Shown in pieces: positions 46,225 through 56,733 of a stretch of DNA of 64,000 bases. Source of the stretch: Gigaspora rosea (taxonomy: Eukaryota > Glomeromycota > Glomeromycetes > Diversisporales > Gigasporaceae); NCBI GenBank assembly GCA_003550325.1, contig QKWP01000233.1, forward strand, positions 1 to 64,000, given 5' to 3'. Made by a program: the position numbers and the translations under genes. The notes under the pieces were generated by a model. The model saw only the letters and a program-made list of their open reading frames with translations. It did no database searches and was not told the DNA's origin. The number at the start of each line of letters is the position of its first letter. Position 1 is the stretch's first letter.

Positions 46225-47353
46225 AGAGTTGGGGCCCCATAGTCTAGTGGTCTAGATGCTCAACTCTCACAGCCAAGGTCTTTGGTTCAAATCTTACTAG
46301 AAGTGGTTTCTAGGAAAAATTCAGATGCAAGACCCTGTGAAAGTCCATGTGAAGTACAAATCTGGTTTTAGGAATTTTCAGAAGGAGATCCATTGTGGAG
46401 GGTTGGCACTATAGATGATGGTCCAGTTACACAAAGGTTGCACAAGTAATTCCTTGGCGGGCAAGAGCAAGGTAGTACCAACAACCCTAAGGCAGTCTTG
46501 GGATCTTGATTGAGAGGGTAACATGACTGTAATATGAACCCAAGTGGTGAGAAAAGTAGTGAACACAAAGGAATTTGTGGTAAAGAATTTGCCTAAACTG
46601 GATAAAGAACACCTCTGGCACCAGTACCAAACCTAAATTGGAAGGAAACTACTACTACAGAGGTAGATCTGTGAATTGGGAATACAAACAAAATGATGAA
46701 CCAACTAGTGAGAAGTACAATGTATGAAATAAAGCTTCCTGGTCTAACCAATGGTAGAACACTAACTGCTCTACAAGAAGTTGGAAGTAGTACAGAAATG
46801 TATTATGAAATCCAGTTGGGAGTAGCTGTATCACATAGGAGGAGTGAGAGCTAGCTTGCTGAGGATAGGGGTGGTTCTCACTTGGGCCAGTTATGCAACA
46901 CAGCTGGTGCTCACCTACCTTTAGGGTGAAGTATCTGCTAACCAATCCAGATAGCATATCTGCAGTAATATATGATAGATTACTGAGATAGTGAGCAAAG
47001 CTTAGCTTGTGCTCCACTAGCGCATGGGTAATCTTAGAACACCAAGGTTTATGAAGTTACCGTGAGGTTATGATCGTCTGGGCAAGGCCCTTGCACCTAC
47101 TTGAAAGTATAGGTTTGGCAATATAAGAGAAGCGAGAATATAGTAAATAGTGAAATAACAAAATAGGGAGTAGTCCAAAAATCCAGGTTATACAGAAAAT
47201 GGGTATAGAAAGCTCTGGTAGGTTTAGATCACAGATAGTCAAGAATGTCTGAGTCTCTTGTACTTAATATAGTATAATATTGTATCACATAATATATACA
47301 AACATATACTTAATAATAAAGTCTTCAAGGCATGACCTCACCTTAAAAAAAAA
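46225..47353 (+). mobile_element. Long SINE-like retroposon, 17-bp TSD
   Basis: The head contains a perfect A-box TAGTCTAGTGG and a B-box TTTGGTTCAAATC, which together look like a degenerate tRNA. It ends in an A run after GACCTCACCTT. The 17-bp direct repeat ATAAGATTTTTAAATTT lies at 46208-46224 and 47354-47370, exact. This proves target-primed insertion of a unit of about 1.13 kb, long for a SINE. The 120-codon minus-strand frame and others within it are in a moderately GC-richer body and show no known domain. Confidence 0.9.
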
Positions 47354-47370
47354 ATAAGATTTTTAAATTT

Positions 47371-48290
47371 GTTGATATAGTTCAGAACAGTATAAAATAT
47401 TTACTGCACCAAATGTTATTAGAATACTATAAAGCATCTACTTTATATAAAAAACAAGTGCCAAATTTAATAAGAACAATATAAAGCATCCAATTTTGTA
47501 TAAATTTGCCAAATTTAAGATTATATAAGATGAATTTTGATTGGTTGACATCATATGATTAAGTAATAATTAATTTTAATTGGTTAACTTATATATTATC
47601 TGGAAATTATTGTACTAAATTTTTAGATTATATTTAAAATATTATAGGCAATATTTAAACGATTATAATTTTTTATAAAACAATAATTAAAGAAACCTCT
47701 CTTTTAAAATATAGTTTAGATTAAAACTTTAATTTGTAAGTGGGCTTTTTGATTTATTAATTTTTATTGAGTTATGCTATTTTTAAAAGACCAATTAAAA
47801 TTGGACATCTTATGCTATCCTATACTATAGTAATTTTACTACTGTATTTGCTTATTTACTAAAAGTTCTTATAGTTTGTAACTCTATATGTGTTCATTAT
47901 GACAAGCAAAAAAAGATAATCCTGAATCTGTTATTCTTTTTTCAAACCTTATACAACCTTGTACAAAGTAGCTTTACAATCATAAAAAAAAAATAAAAGT
48001 ATTTTCAGTTTTTCTCTATTTTTGAAAGCTATTTACTTGATATAAAAATTTGGAATCAAAGTTTTTTTAGAACTTGTTCTTAAATTAAAAAAATAAAAAT
48101 TTGGTCGAATATTATTATATATAGAAAAAATTCTTGCAAAAGTTTTCACACTTCTAAAGTTATACACTTTTAGAATAAAAATTTGCATATAATATTCTTG
48201 AAAACTCTAAATTTTAAAAAAAAATTATAATAAACAAGACCCAAATAAAGAGTATGAAAAAAAACATACCCCAAAAATGGTGTGCAATCA
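47371..48290. other. AT-rich stretch without recognised gene
   Basis: No gene or clear repeat structure seen. Confidence 0.5.
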
Positions 48291-48299
48291 TTTCACTAA

Positions 48300-48840
48300 C
48301 AATTACTTTATTGATACTATATTTCACTAACAATTATTTACCAACAAGTTTATTTTATTAACAGTTTATTTTACTGAAGCTCATTTTAGCAATAAAGTAA
48401 TTCTAGTCATTGTTATTAGAACCAGAGTAGAATTAGGATTAAAGTTAGTATACTTTTTAAATAAAACTTGCCAGTAAAATGAGCTTCAGTGAAATAAACT
48501 GTTATTAAAATGAACTTGTTAGTAAATAATTGTTAGTGAAATATGGGATTGGGTCAAACTTGCGACAAACAAAATCCAACAGGTCATAATCCTGACAAAA
48601 AAATCCTGACAATCAAAATCCCAACAATCAAAAAAAAGCAAATCAAACCCTAATCTAGATACTCACTCTAACCTAACCTAAGTACTCACCCTAACCCTAA
48701 TCTAACTTAAATAAACTTAACAATTTTTTTGTTGTTGAGATTGTCAGGATTTTTTTTGTTAGGATTATGATCTGTTGGAATTCTATTGTCAGAATTTTGA
48801 CTGGTACCTATGAAATATGGTATCAATAAAGCAATTGTTA
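48300..48840. mobile_element. Foldback element split by another MITE
   Basis: TTTCACTAACAATTACTTTATTGATAC at the left returns inverted at the right (ATCAATAAAGCAATTGTTAGTAAA), and CAACAAGTTTATTTTATTAACAG and CTGAAGCTCATTTTA also return inverted. The right arm is interrupted at 48546 by the 265-bp element 48547-48811. Borders approximate; no coding. Confidence 0.75.
48547..48811. mobile_element. MITE with 9-bp TSD in foldback arm
   Basis: The 9-bp repeat GAAATATGG flanks it exactly (48538-48546, 48812-48820). The arms share AACAGGTCATAATCCTGAC and its inverse. The middle contains a run of CCTAA-rich words. Removing it restores the broken arm of the surrounding foldback element. Confidence 0.8.
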
Positions 48841-48884
48841 GTAAAATAATACAGATCTAGAGCTTCAAATTTATATTCGTTATT

Positions 48885-49100
48885 CGAATAATATTCATAT
48901 TCAGCAAATATTAGAATAAAGTTTTCTAAATATTTATTCGATGAATAATTCGAATAATTAATTATATTCGAATAATTAATTATATTCGAATAATTCGAAT
49001 AATCTATTGTATTCGAACAATCCATCATATTCGAATTATTCGAATAATTCATCATATTCGAATAATTTATTATATTCAAATAATTCATTATATTCAAATA
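48885..49100 (+). repeat. Left ATTCGAATAATT array
   Basis: About fifteen ATTCGAATAAT-type words in 215 bp. Being palindromic, they read the same on both strands. They mirror the right array (50615-50820). Frames across it such as 48789-49097 (NYSNMMNYSN) are artefacts of the repeat. Confidence 0.85.
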
Positions 49101-50047
49101 ATATATTTATAAACCCAAATTAAATCTATTTATTTACATGTAAAATCGTACGATACCAAGGCCGATAGTATACATAATATATAATTATATAAACTTTTAT
49201 CCATATCTTGACCCGTAAAATTGCATTACTAAGCTAATAGTATTAGCATTAATGTCTAATGCAAAATTTTTATGTACAGTACGTGCCCATTGATATTAGT
49301 AACAATAATTTGTATAACAATTAAATATGCATCGTTTATTTAGTTTGCATAAATATGTCGTTAGTTTTATCGATTTGAACTTTAATAATAAAATTATATA
49401 AAAAAGTTAGCGCTCATACATAAAATTAGATTCTCTTTCCAAATAAATAATACAAACCATGTAAAAAACCGTAAAAAAAATATGCATGTGGAAGTAATAA
49501 AGGTGTTGTTAATATTGGCTAAAAAAAAAAAAAAATTAAAAAAAGAAATCTTAACTATGTTGTGTGTTCGTGGGGTAAGACCCATCAGCACATGCCATTC
49601 AGATTGAATTTATCAAGATCGATATTCAATAATCCAAGACAATATTAATTGTAACAATAATCAGATAGCAGTAATGCTTAATAATCTGAATCATACATTG
49701 GCATTAGCAATAATTCCTAAATAGGCTTTTCATCAAGTCTTCATCAAGCCTTCGTCAGGTCTTCATCAAGCTTTAACATTAAAATTTTTTTTACATGTGG
49801 TAATTTAAATAGAAAATAACAATCTAAGGTGCTTTACACGGGACAAAAACTTTAAGTAGAATATGTGCAATCTTATATTAGTAATTTAGCACACTTAGAC
49901 GCTAAATAATTCAAAAAAAATCACTTTATACTGTATAATTGGGTACTTGAAATAGCATGTGTCTATAATATAGGGCAATTTAGTATACTTACTTAAAAAA
50001 AAAAAAAAAAATCAAAATTCGATTATTTTTAGAAGGTTCATCGTAAG

Positions 50048-50077
<30 letters not shown>

Positions 50078-50078
<1 letters not shown>

Positions 50079-50401
50079 TGGCACGTACAAGTAATAAAAG
50101 CAAAGACAAAAGCAAAGGTAAAAGCAATGACAATAATTCTCGAAAACGTGTGCGTATAGAAGATAACAACGCTAACGATCAAGAGCAAGAAACTCACGTT
50201 AATGCTGAGAGTTCAAACAGTGAAAACGGAAGTCATGTATGGCATCACTTCGAAGTTTTGCAAGATAAAATTCATGCTGAATGCAAGATATGTAGGAGAA
50301 AAGAAAAGAGCGTGAAGTACAAATTTCATGGCACTACGAGTAATATGATATACCATTTATATAATGAACATGGGATTACGAAAGATAATCAAACGGGTTA
50401 T
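50078..50401 (+). pseudogene. BED zinc-finger N-terminus of hAT transposase
   Basis: The exon starts MARTSNKSKDKSKGKS, a basic, low-complexity, probably nuclear-targeting segment. A BED finger follows, residues about 53-98: HVWHHFEVLQ, then C69-x2-C72, and H93-x4-H98. A GTAAGT donor at 50402 is followed by a T-rich intron to TTTAG near 50467, then IEDPQ and a stop. BED fingers of hAT transposases bind the subterminal repeats. With the catalytic part missing, the product could at most be a DNA-binding protein, perhaps a repressor of its own family (inference). Confidence 0.8.
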
Positions 50402-50614
50402 GTAAGTTTTTTTTTTAATTTGACTATATTTAATTATTATATAATAAAAAAATTAATAATAAATTTAGATCGAGGATCCACAATAAGCTTTAATTAGTCT
50501 TTTTAAATCCATTTTTAATGATAAAAAAAGACTATATAAAAAAAATTTTTTACTATAAAAAAAAAAGCCATGCGGCCGGTATACAATGCGCAATTTTAAA
50601 TTTATTGTTGGATA

Positions 50615-50820
50615 AATCATATATTAATTATTCGAATAACTATATATTCGAATAATTATAATTATTCGAATATATATAATTATTCGAATAATTATATGTA
50701 TTCGAATAATTATAATTATTCGATTATTCGAATATTCGGCGAATATTAGTCATTCGGAGAATATTCAACTAGATATTTGCTAACCCTAAGTTATTCGAAT
50801 ATTATTCGAATAAAGATCCG
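50615..50820 (+). repeat. Right ATTCGAATAATT array
   Basis: A dozen or so ATTCGAATA words with AT spacers close to the right TIR, matching the left array. Confidence 0.85.
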
Positions 50821-50984
50821 TAAGCTCTATACAGATCTACCAAATAGAACTTTCAAATAAACCTAATACTCAAATAAGGACAAGAGCATATCCAATAGCC
50901 AAATCTATTAATAAATATATAAATAAATTTAATAGAAGTGAATTTTCTAAAGAAAACAAAATATTAAATCTCAAAAAAGCTTTT

Positions 50985-52300
50985 TAATATATTAATAATT
51001 GTCACAAATTATTATAAAATCAGATGATTATAAAAGTCATATGATCTTTATATCATTTGGATTTCCTAAAATTTTTAAAAATTGTGTAAACAATCAATCT
51101 AATTGATTTGCACCATATAATTAAAACAATTGCCAGAGAGTTAATTCAATATATGGTGAGTCAGTAGAAAAGGAACAAATCATTTTTAGTAAATATTTTT
51201 TAATTTTTAAATTAAAATATCTTGACGACTATTTAATCAAATTTGCTAAAAAATTTTTTATTTTAATCTTAAAATTATATAGAATTAAAATAAAAAAATT
51301 TTTATAAAATTTATTAAAATAGTTGTTAAGATTTTTAATCTTAAAGTTAAAAAAACTTTTACTTAGAAAAAATTTGGCCCTTTTTTACTGACTCACACCT
51401 ATATGCCTATATGCTGCATATATTATATTCTTGATATCTATATATAAAAGACCTTCTAAATGTATTAAAAAGGTGTCACTACTCCTAACTCTAAACACAA
51501 GATAAAAATTTTTTTGTTAGTAGTTTTATAGATTCTTTTGGTTTGTGGTTAGAATTAGGGTTAGGGTCACTTTTTTTATACAGTTAGAAGGTCTTTTATA
51601 TAGATATCAAGAATACAATTTATGCAGCATATAGGCATACTAACTGTTATAGCTTCAATTGTTTTGATTACATGGTATAAATTAATTAGATCAATTGTTT
51701 ATACAATTTTCAGGAATTTTAGGAAATCTAATAATACAGAGATCATGTAGATTCCTTTTTTTTTTTTTTTCCTCCTGTCATATCTATATTGTCGGTCGAA
51801 TATCGGTACATTACAAATTTACTGTGACCAACACTTGGGGTCAGGGCATTACCATTAAACCCCTACAATGTCCCGGGTTCCTCCTCCCGCAGTGTTTTAA
51901 ATCCGATATCATTTCTCCGTAGCTAGTACGACGACCCCGACAGCTTTACCCATCCATGGCTGAGGAGCACCAGCTTGTTTGTTTGACACCCACTCGGAGA
52001 CTGGTAACTTTTTACCTTTCTCTCCATTGGTATTACTGTCCTGCCTATAACCGGAACTGCAGCGCCACAAGTTTATGCAGTATCTTGTGATCAGACTTTG
52101 GACCTCACATTACGTCTTGTGACTTCAGTTATTCCAAATCGGGGTTCTGACTATCAAATTCAAATTGCCGCAAAGCGGATTTGAACTGGCAACCTTGCGA
52201 CTTGCAACCTCGGAGCATAACCGCTATGCTATCAACCCGGAGGTGATCATGTGGATTCCATGATAATCTGTTTCTATTATAATCTGTAACAATAATTATG
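50985..52300. mobile_element. Large foldback element split by a SINE
   Basis: From both sides inward: ATTAATAATTGTCACAAATTA with its inverse near 52278-52299; GGATTTCCTAAAATTT with its inverse near 51715; CAATTGTTTTAATTATATGG-type; and TATATGCCTATATGCTGCAT with its inverse near 51620. The right arm is interrupted by the SINE at 51756-52244. Borders approximate, TSD not identified, no coding. Confidence 0.7.
51756..52244 (-). mobile_element. SINE, minus strand, 15-bp TSD
   Basis: Read on the minus strand: perfect A-box TAGCATAGCGG near 52228, B-box CAGTTCAAATCC near 52190, a ~350-bp GC-richer body, and an A tail (T run at 51756-51771). TSD GATCATGTAGATTCC (51741-51755) and GATCATGTGGATTCC (52245-52259), one mismatch. 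489 bp, no protein. The tRNA-like head has the T-arm GGTTGCCAGTTCAAATCC well preserved. A 75-codon plus-strand frame here is a chance ORF. Confidence 0.92.
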
Positions 52301-52494
52301 TTCTAATATGAAATATTATATATTTTTAAGAAAAAACTAGATTATACAAATTATAATATCTTATAGTCAGATAAATTAAAAAAAAATCAAAAAGTATAAA
52401 TTTTGTAAAAAAAAACATAATATAAAAATAAATCTAAACTCCTTGGTTCAAATAATATCACTACAGAGAAAATCTACAATACCTAAAAAAATAA

Positions 52495-53488
52495 AACCTA
52501 TATTGATTGGCTAGATCATATAAAATCTGTGTTGATTATTTAAACTGCTTTTAAAGATGTAAATTTTGATATTGTAATTTTAACTTTGAGCAAAGATATT
52601 TTACCAATCATTTGACAAATTTGCAAAAATTTTTTATTTGAATTCTATGAGCCTATAGAATTTAAATAAAAAAAATTTTATTAAATTTAATAAGCTGATT
52701 ACTTTTTTCAAAGTTTTAAAAACCAAGCCTATCAAAATACAAGCTGAGCCAAATTTTTATAAAACTTTGATTGTAGATATCTTAGCAACCACCAGATCAA
52801 ATTCAATGTAATTTTTTTATTTGAATTCTATGGATTCCATAAAATCCAAATAAAAAATTTATTAAATTTGATAAGGTAATTGCTAAGATGTCTTTACTCA
52901 AACTGTATCAAATTTTTTTAAAATTTTGAGTAAAGATATCTTATCAACTACCTCATCAAATTAATGAAAAATTTTTTATTTGAATTATATGGATCCATAA
53001 AATTCAAATAAAAAAATTTATTAAATTTAATCTGGTGGTTGTTAAGATATCTACATTCAAAGTTTTAAAAAAATCAAAATATCTATTAAAATACAAGCAA
53101 TACCAAATTTTTCTATAATTTTGAACAAAGATATCTTAGCAACCACCAGATAAATTGATAAAATTTTTTATTTAAATTTTATAGATTTATAAAATTCAAA
53201 TAAAGAAGTGTTATCAAATTTTATAAAATGGTTGCTAAGATATCTTTATTCAAATTTTAGAAAAATTTAATGCAACTTGTATTTTTAGCAAAGATATCTT
53301 AGCAATCATCTTATAAAGGCTTTTTCTATAATTAAATTTTATAGATCTATAGTATTCAAATAAACAATTTATCATCAAATTTGGTCAAGTGGTTGCTAAA
53401 ATCTTTTTGCTAAAAAGTTAAAATTATTATATCAAATTTTAATATGACCAACGCAGATTTCACCTGATTTAGCGAATCAAGATAGGTT
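52495..53488. mobile_element. Element of tandem palindromic ~180-bp units
   Basis: The ends AACCTATATTGATTGGCTA and the imperfect inverse TAGCGAATCAAGATAGGTT enclose about five units. Each unit is itself palindromic: TTTTATTTGAATTCTATGG and its inverse around a loop, with AAAGATATCTTAGCAACCACC-type spacers. No coding, TSD not found. Confidence 0.75.
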
Positions 53489-53489
53489 T

Positions 53490-53946
53490 TACTAGCAGTT
53501 TTACCCTGTTATATAATATTTATTGAAAAATTCTGACAATAATTCCTAATAATATCAAAAAATTACTAATAAAAATAAATATATATTGACAGAATTTATA
53601 AAAAAAAATATTCTTTAAACAAAAGATTCTTTTCATATAACCTTTCTTAACACATATTTTAATATGAAAAAACAAATAGTAGTAATACTAATGCCTTTCT
53701 AATCAACTACTAAAAGATGTTAATTTTTATAAGATTTGTTAACTTTCATAACTACTTTTGTAAAGCCTTGCATTTACTCTATTTTACATAAAAATATTTC
53801 AAGTTTCACAATTTGAATAAAAAAAGAAACCAACAATGTACAGGATAGTTGTCGAAACAAAGTGGAAACTTCATCCAAAGAACATATAATAAGTAATTAT
53901 GTGACTACAAAGTTGAGGATTCAATTATTATATGTCATGATCTATT
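53490..53946. other. AT-rich stretch without recognised gene
   Basis: No gene or repeat recognised. Confidence 0.45.
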
Positions 53947-53960
53947 AAAAAAAGGTGATT

Positions 53961-54022
53961 TTAAGTAAAATAAAAGAAAAGAACGCCAATGGCGTCCCAT
54001 GGCAAAAAAAAAAAAAAAAAAA
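53961..54022 (+). mobile_element. 5'-truncated retroposon tail
   Basis: A ~60-bp insert ends in the hairpin ACGCCAATGGCGT, CCCATGGC and a long A run. AAGGTGATT lies on both sides (end of 53947-53960, and 54023-54031), giving a TSD of at least 9 bp. The hairpin resembles the 3' end of the SINE at 41268-41874. This is a dead-on-arrival insertion of a LINE or SINE 3' end. Confidence 0.75.
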
Positions 54023-54031
54023 AAGGTGATT

Positions 54032-54393
54032 CTTTATAATTAGTGAATTCAACAATTTTATATAATTTATTTTCTAACCTTGTACTGTTAAACATCTCAA
54101 ATTTGATATGCATACTGGAGTGAGTTTGTATTCACATTGGAAATTATATTTGAGAACATTGTAAACTACTATTGAACCTCTTAAAACCGATCCTATTAAA
54201 ATCGTGTAACTTAACAAAATCTAATAAAAAATTAATCTGACAAGTCTATTTTTAATTATATAAATTTATGGTTTGTAATGTTTCAAATCTAATAATCTCT
54301 CAAATTAGTACAAATTCCGTCTACTTTAGATATCACTTTTTTGGTGTTTCAAAAGTATTAAATTTATATACGTAGCAGAAATAGATTTGGCGG
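54032..54393. other. AT-rich stretch without recognised gene
   Basis: Nothing gene-like seen. Confidence 0.45.
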
Positions 54394-54402
54394 TTTAATT
54401 TT

Positions 54403-55376
54403 GGGAAAAATACATATAAGGGCCCGAAAAATAAAAATAGTTACAAAATAATTACATATAAGGGACCAAAATTTTGAAAAATTTTAATTAAGGGCCAAAA
54501 TACTTTTGTGTTATGATGATTTGAATATCATCACTATATATATGTATTACTTTAAACATTTTCTACTATGCTCTCTTTTCGCTTAATAAACTTACTTTTA
54601 ACCAATATACAATTCAATTAGATTAAGCATAATATTTATCAGTATTGTAATATTTATTTTGTTATAAACCAATAAGTTTATTCTATACCTAGACAAGTTA
54701 TGAAACATTAATTACACTTCATGAAGGTGACTACATGTTAATTGAAGTTTGAAATAGCAAAAATAGTTATAATTTTTTTACATGCAAGTTGTTAAGAGAA
54801 TAAACAAAATACTGATTAAAAAGTCATGTCACTCTGGTTATATCAACATTTTTGAGACATTACTAAAAAAATTCAAAATGTCATTACAGTGAATTATACT
54901 GACATTTTATATTAAAAATTTGAAAAAAATTGTCAGTATAACCAGAGCGATGTGTAATCTGGTTTAACTGTCAAAAGAAAATTGTCTTAACGTTAAAAAC
55001 TTACAATCGACAATTTGGACCCTTGATTGTAATATTTTTTAAATTTTAGGCCCTTACATGTATGCATGGGTGACTAAATTGCCCATCTTAATAAAAAAGT
55101 AATTACGGCATTTAGGCAGCAGAAATTAGTCTATATATAGTGCCAAAATTATTACTAAAAATTTTTGAATTCTTTTCATTAAAATACATGATATAATAAA
55201 AGTTGTTTCAGAGGGTTTCATATAAAAAATTTGGCAATGCCAAAATATTTGCCAAAAATATGTTTTTTCAAAACAATTTAGGCACCCATGTATACTTACA
55301 GTATATGTAATTAATTTTTGTTTGGGCCCTTTTATGTAATTATTTTCATTTTTTAGGCCCTTATATGTAATTCCCC
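54403..55376. mobile_element. MULE-like element with 9-bp TSD
   Basis: TSD TTTAATTTT is exact at 54394-54402 and 55377-55385. The TIR begins GGGAAAAATACATATAAGGG on the left and ends CCCTTATATGTAATTCCCC on the right. A second copy of TTACATATAAGGG stands inside each end, so the TIR is doubled. The 974-bp interior has no coding frame. A small inverted repeat (CTCTGGTTATA, 54829-54945) may be a nested MITE. Confidence 0.9.
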
Positions 55377-55828
55377 TTTAATTTTTATCAGATTTAACAT
55401 TTACAATTTTGATACAATTTGATTTGAGGTTCAACAGTATGTTTCAGCACATTTTGACCCATTATACTCTGCATATGGTTACTAAAATATTGAAGACCCC
55501 TTACATGCACTTAAAATGTATCTTGTTAATCGATACGGTAAATAATAATAATAATAATAATAAATTCTGCAAGGAGAACAAAAAATTTGATATAAATGCA
55601 AATTTATAGCGAAACCATATTTTTTCGATATGGGTGATGGAAAGGGCAATCCGCGAATTGTGCTTTATTTTTGAATACCTACAGTATTTTTAATAAAATA
55701 TCTTAAAAGCCTAAGTAATTAAGCACTTAAAAAATATTAGTTTTCAGGTTTCCCTTTACGTCTCTTAATATTAATAACTTCATGGCAACTGCTCAACTCA
55801 GCTCAACAATCAAGAAGTATTTACATTT

Positions 55829-56060
55829 GGCACCCCTACTTTCTGTGCCAGTTTATGTCGATCATTGTGACGTAGTAAAAATTTTAAAACTCGTTATAAT
55901 TAGAAATTAGGTGTCTATATAGTAAAATCACTCAAGAAAACGAACTGTTGTTTTGAAATTTCCTGACCGTGTTGCGTTACACCTGATTCTTGAAATCCGA
56001 TTTGTGGCAGGGATCTGCGCCACAATGATCGACATAACCTACACAGAAAGTAGGGGTGCC
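55829..56060. mobile_element. MITE with GGCACCCCTACTTTCTGTG ends
   Basis: GGCACCCCTACTTTCTGTG and GTTTATGTCGATCATTGTG at the left return inverted at the right, ending AGTAGGGGTGCC. 232 bp, no coding. TSD not clear. Words TATAGTAAAATCACTCAAG and ATTCTTGAAATCCGATTT link it to degenerate relatives near 9.05-9.2 kb and 21.0 kb. Confidence 0.8.
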
Positions 56061-56071
56061 GTTTAATATAT

Positions 56072-56170
56072 TATTGTGTTAATTGAGTTAATGCGTTTAA
56101 TATATTAAATGCTTTATTGTGTTAATTGAATTAATGCGTTTAATATATTAAATGCTTTATTGTGTTAACA
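56072..56170 (+). repeat. Tandem duplication, ~53-bp unit
   Basis: TTGTGTTAATTGAGTTAATG / CGTTTAATATATTAAATGC occurs twice head to tail, with a third partial start (TTGTGTTAACAAAATC). Confidence 0.85.
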
Positions 56171-56676
56171 AAATCAGAGATTTTCCCGATTTATAATTCA
56201 ACATAGTAAAAATACTATTTAAAAATCCTACTTATTTTCAAAATACGTCACTTTTTGTTAATTATGAAACCCCCTAATATTGGACACTGGTGAGACTAAA
56301 AAAAAAAGTTCCAGCTAATTCAGTAATTTGAACATCCAGAAGATTTAAAAAAAAAAACATGTATTTCACGTTACATCTGATCCGGAGACCATCGATCCCT
56401 GTCTTGACAACCAAACTTTTTTTATGAAAATCATTAAATTTGATTAGAATTAAGCTCGAAATGAACCATACACTTCGTTCCTGGAATAATTCTCTTGTAT
56501 TTACTAATTATAATTGAGAAAATTTTAATCCCTTTAATTTAAATTATGCATGATGTTTGAATTTATCAAAAATCTCAAGTTATACGTAGGCGCATGGTAT
56601 ATCAAAAATTGCAGTAGTGGTACGATTCTTTTGCATCACTAATTTACACAAGTTAAAGAACTGTTAGTTTGTAAAA

Positions 56677-56684
56677 TATATAAA
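56677..56684 (+). promoter_or_regulatory. TATA box of repeat-protein gene
   Basis: TATATAAA stands 50 bp upstream of the ATG at 56734, a position that fits a core promoter with a short 5' leader. Confidence 0.5.
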
Positions 56685-56733
56685 TGGTTAAATTTTCTCT
56701 TAAATTTTTTACTTTGATTGAAAGTGTCTTAAA

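Larger units (their letters stand above)
48858..50829 (+). mobile_element. hAT element with BED zinc-finger exon
   Basis: Ends TAGAGCTT and AAGCTCTA with the exact 8-bp TSD TACAGATC (48850-48857, 50830-50837). Both ends carry dense arrays of ATTCGAATAATT. The one recognisable gene part is a BED-type zinc finger exon at 50078-50401, the N-terminal DNA-binding module of hAT transposases. The RNase-H-like catalytic domain is absent. So this is a 2-kb deletion derivative that keeps only the DNA-binding half. Confidence 0.9.

Noticed and set aside
46232-46305. True tRNA gene
   Set aside because: A and B boxes are good, but anticodon and acceptor arms do not pair; it is the head of a retroposon with TSD.
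46368-47242. Several frames within the long SINE-like unit
   Set aside because: Overlapping frames on one strand without domain, start context or conservation evidence; the body is better read as non-coding.
48789-49097. 102-codon frame NYSNMMNYSN
   Set aside because: Translation of the palindromic ATTCGAATAATT array.
52150-52242. True tRNA gene on the minus strand
   Set aside because: Same reason: a SINE head inside a TSD-bounded unit.
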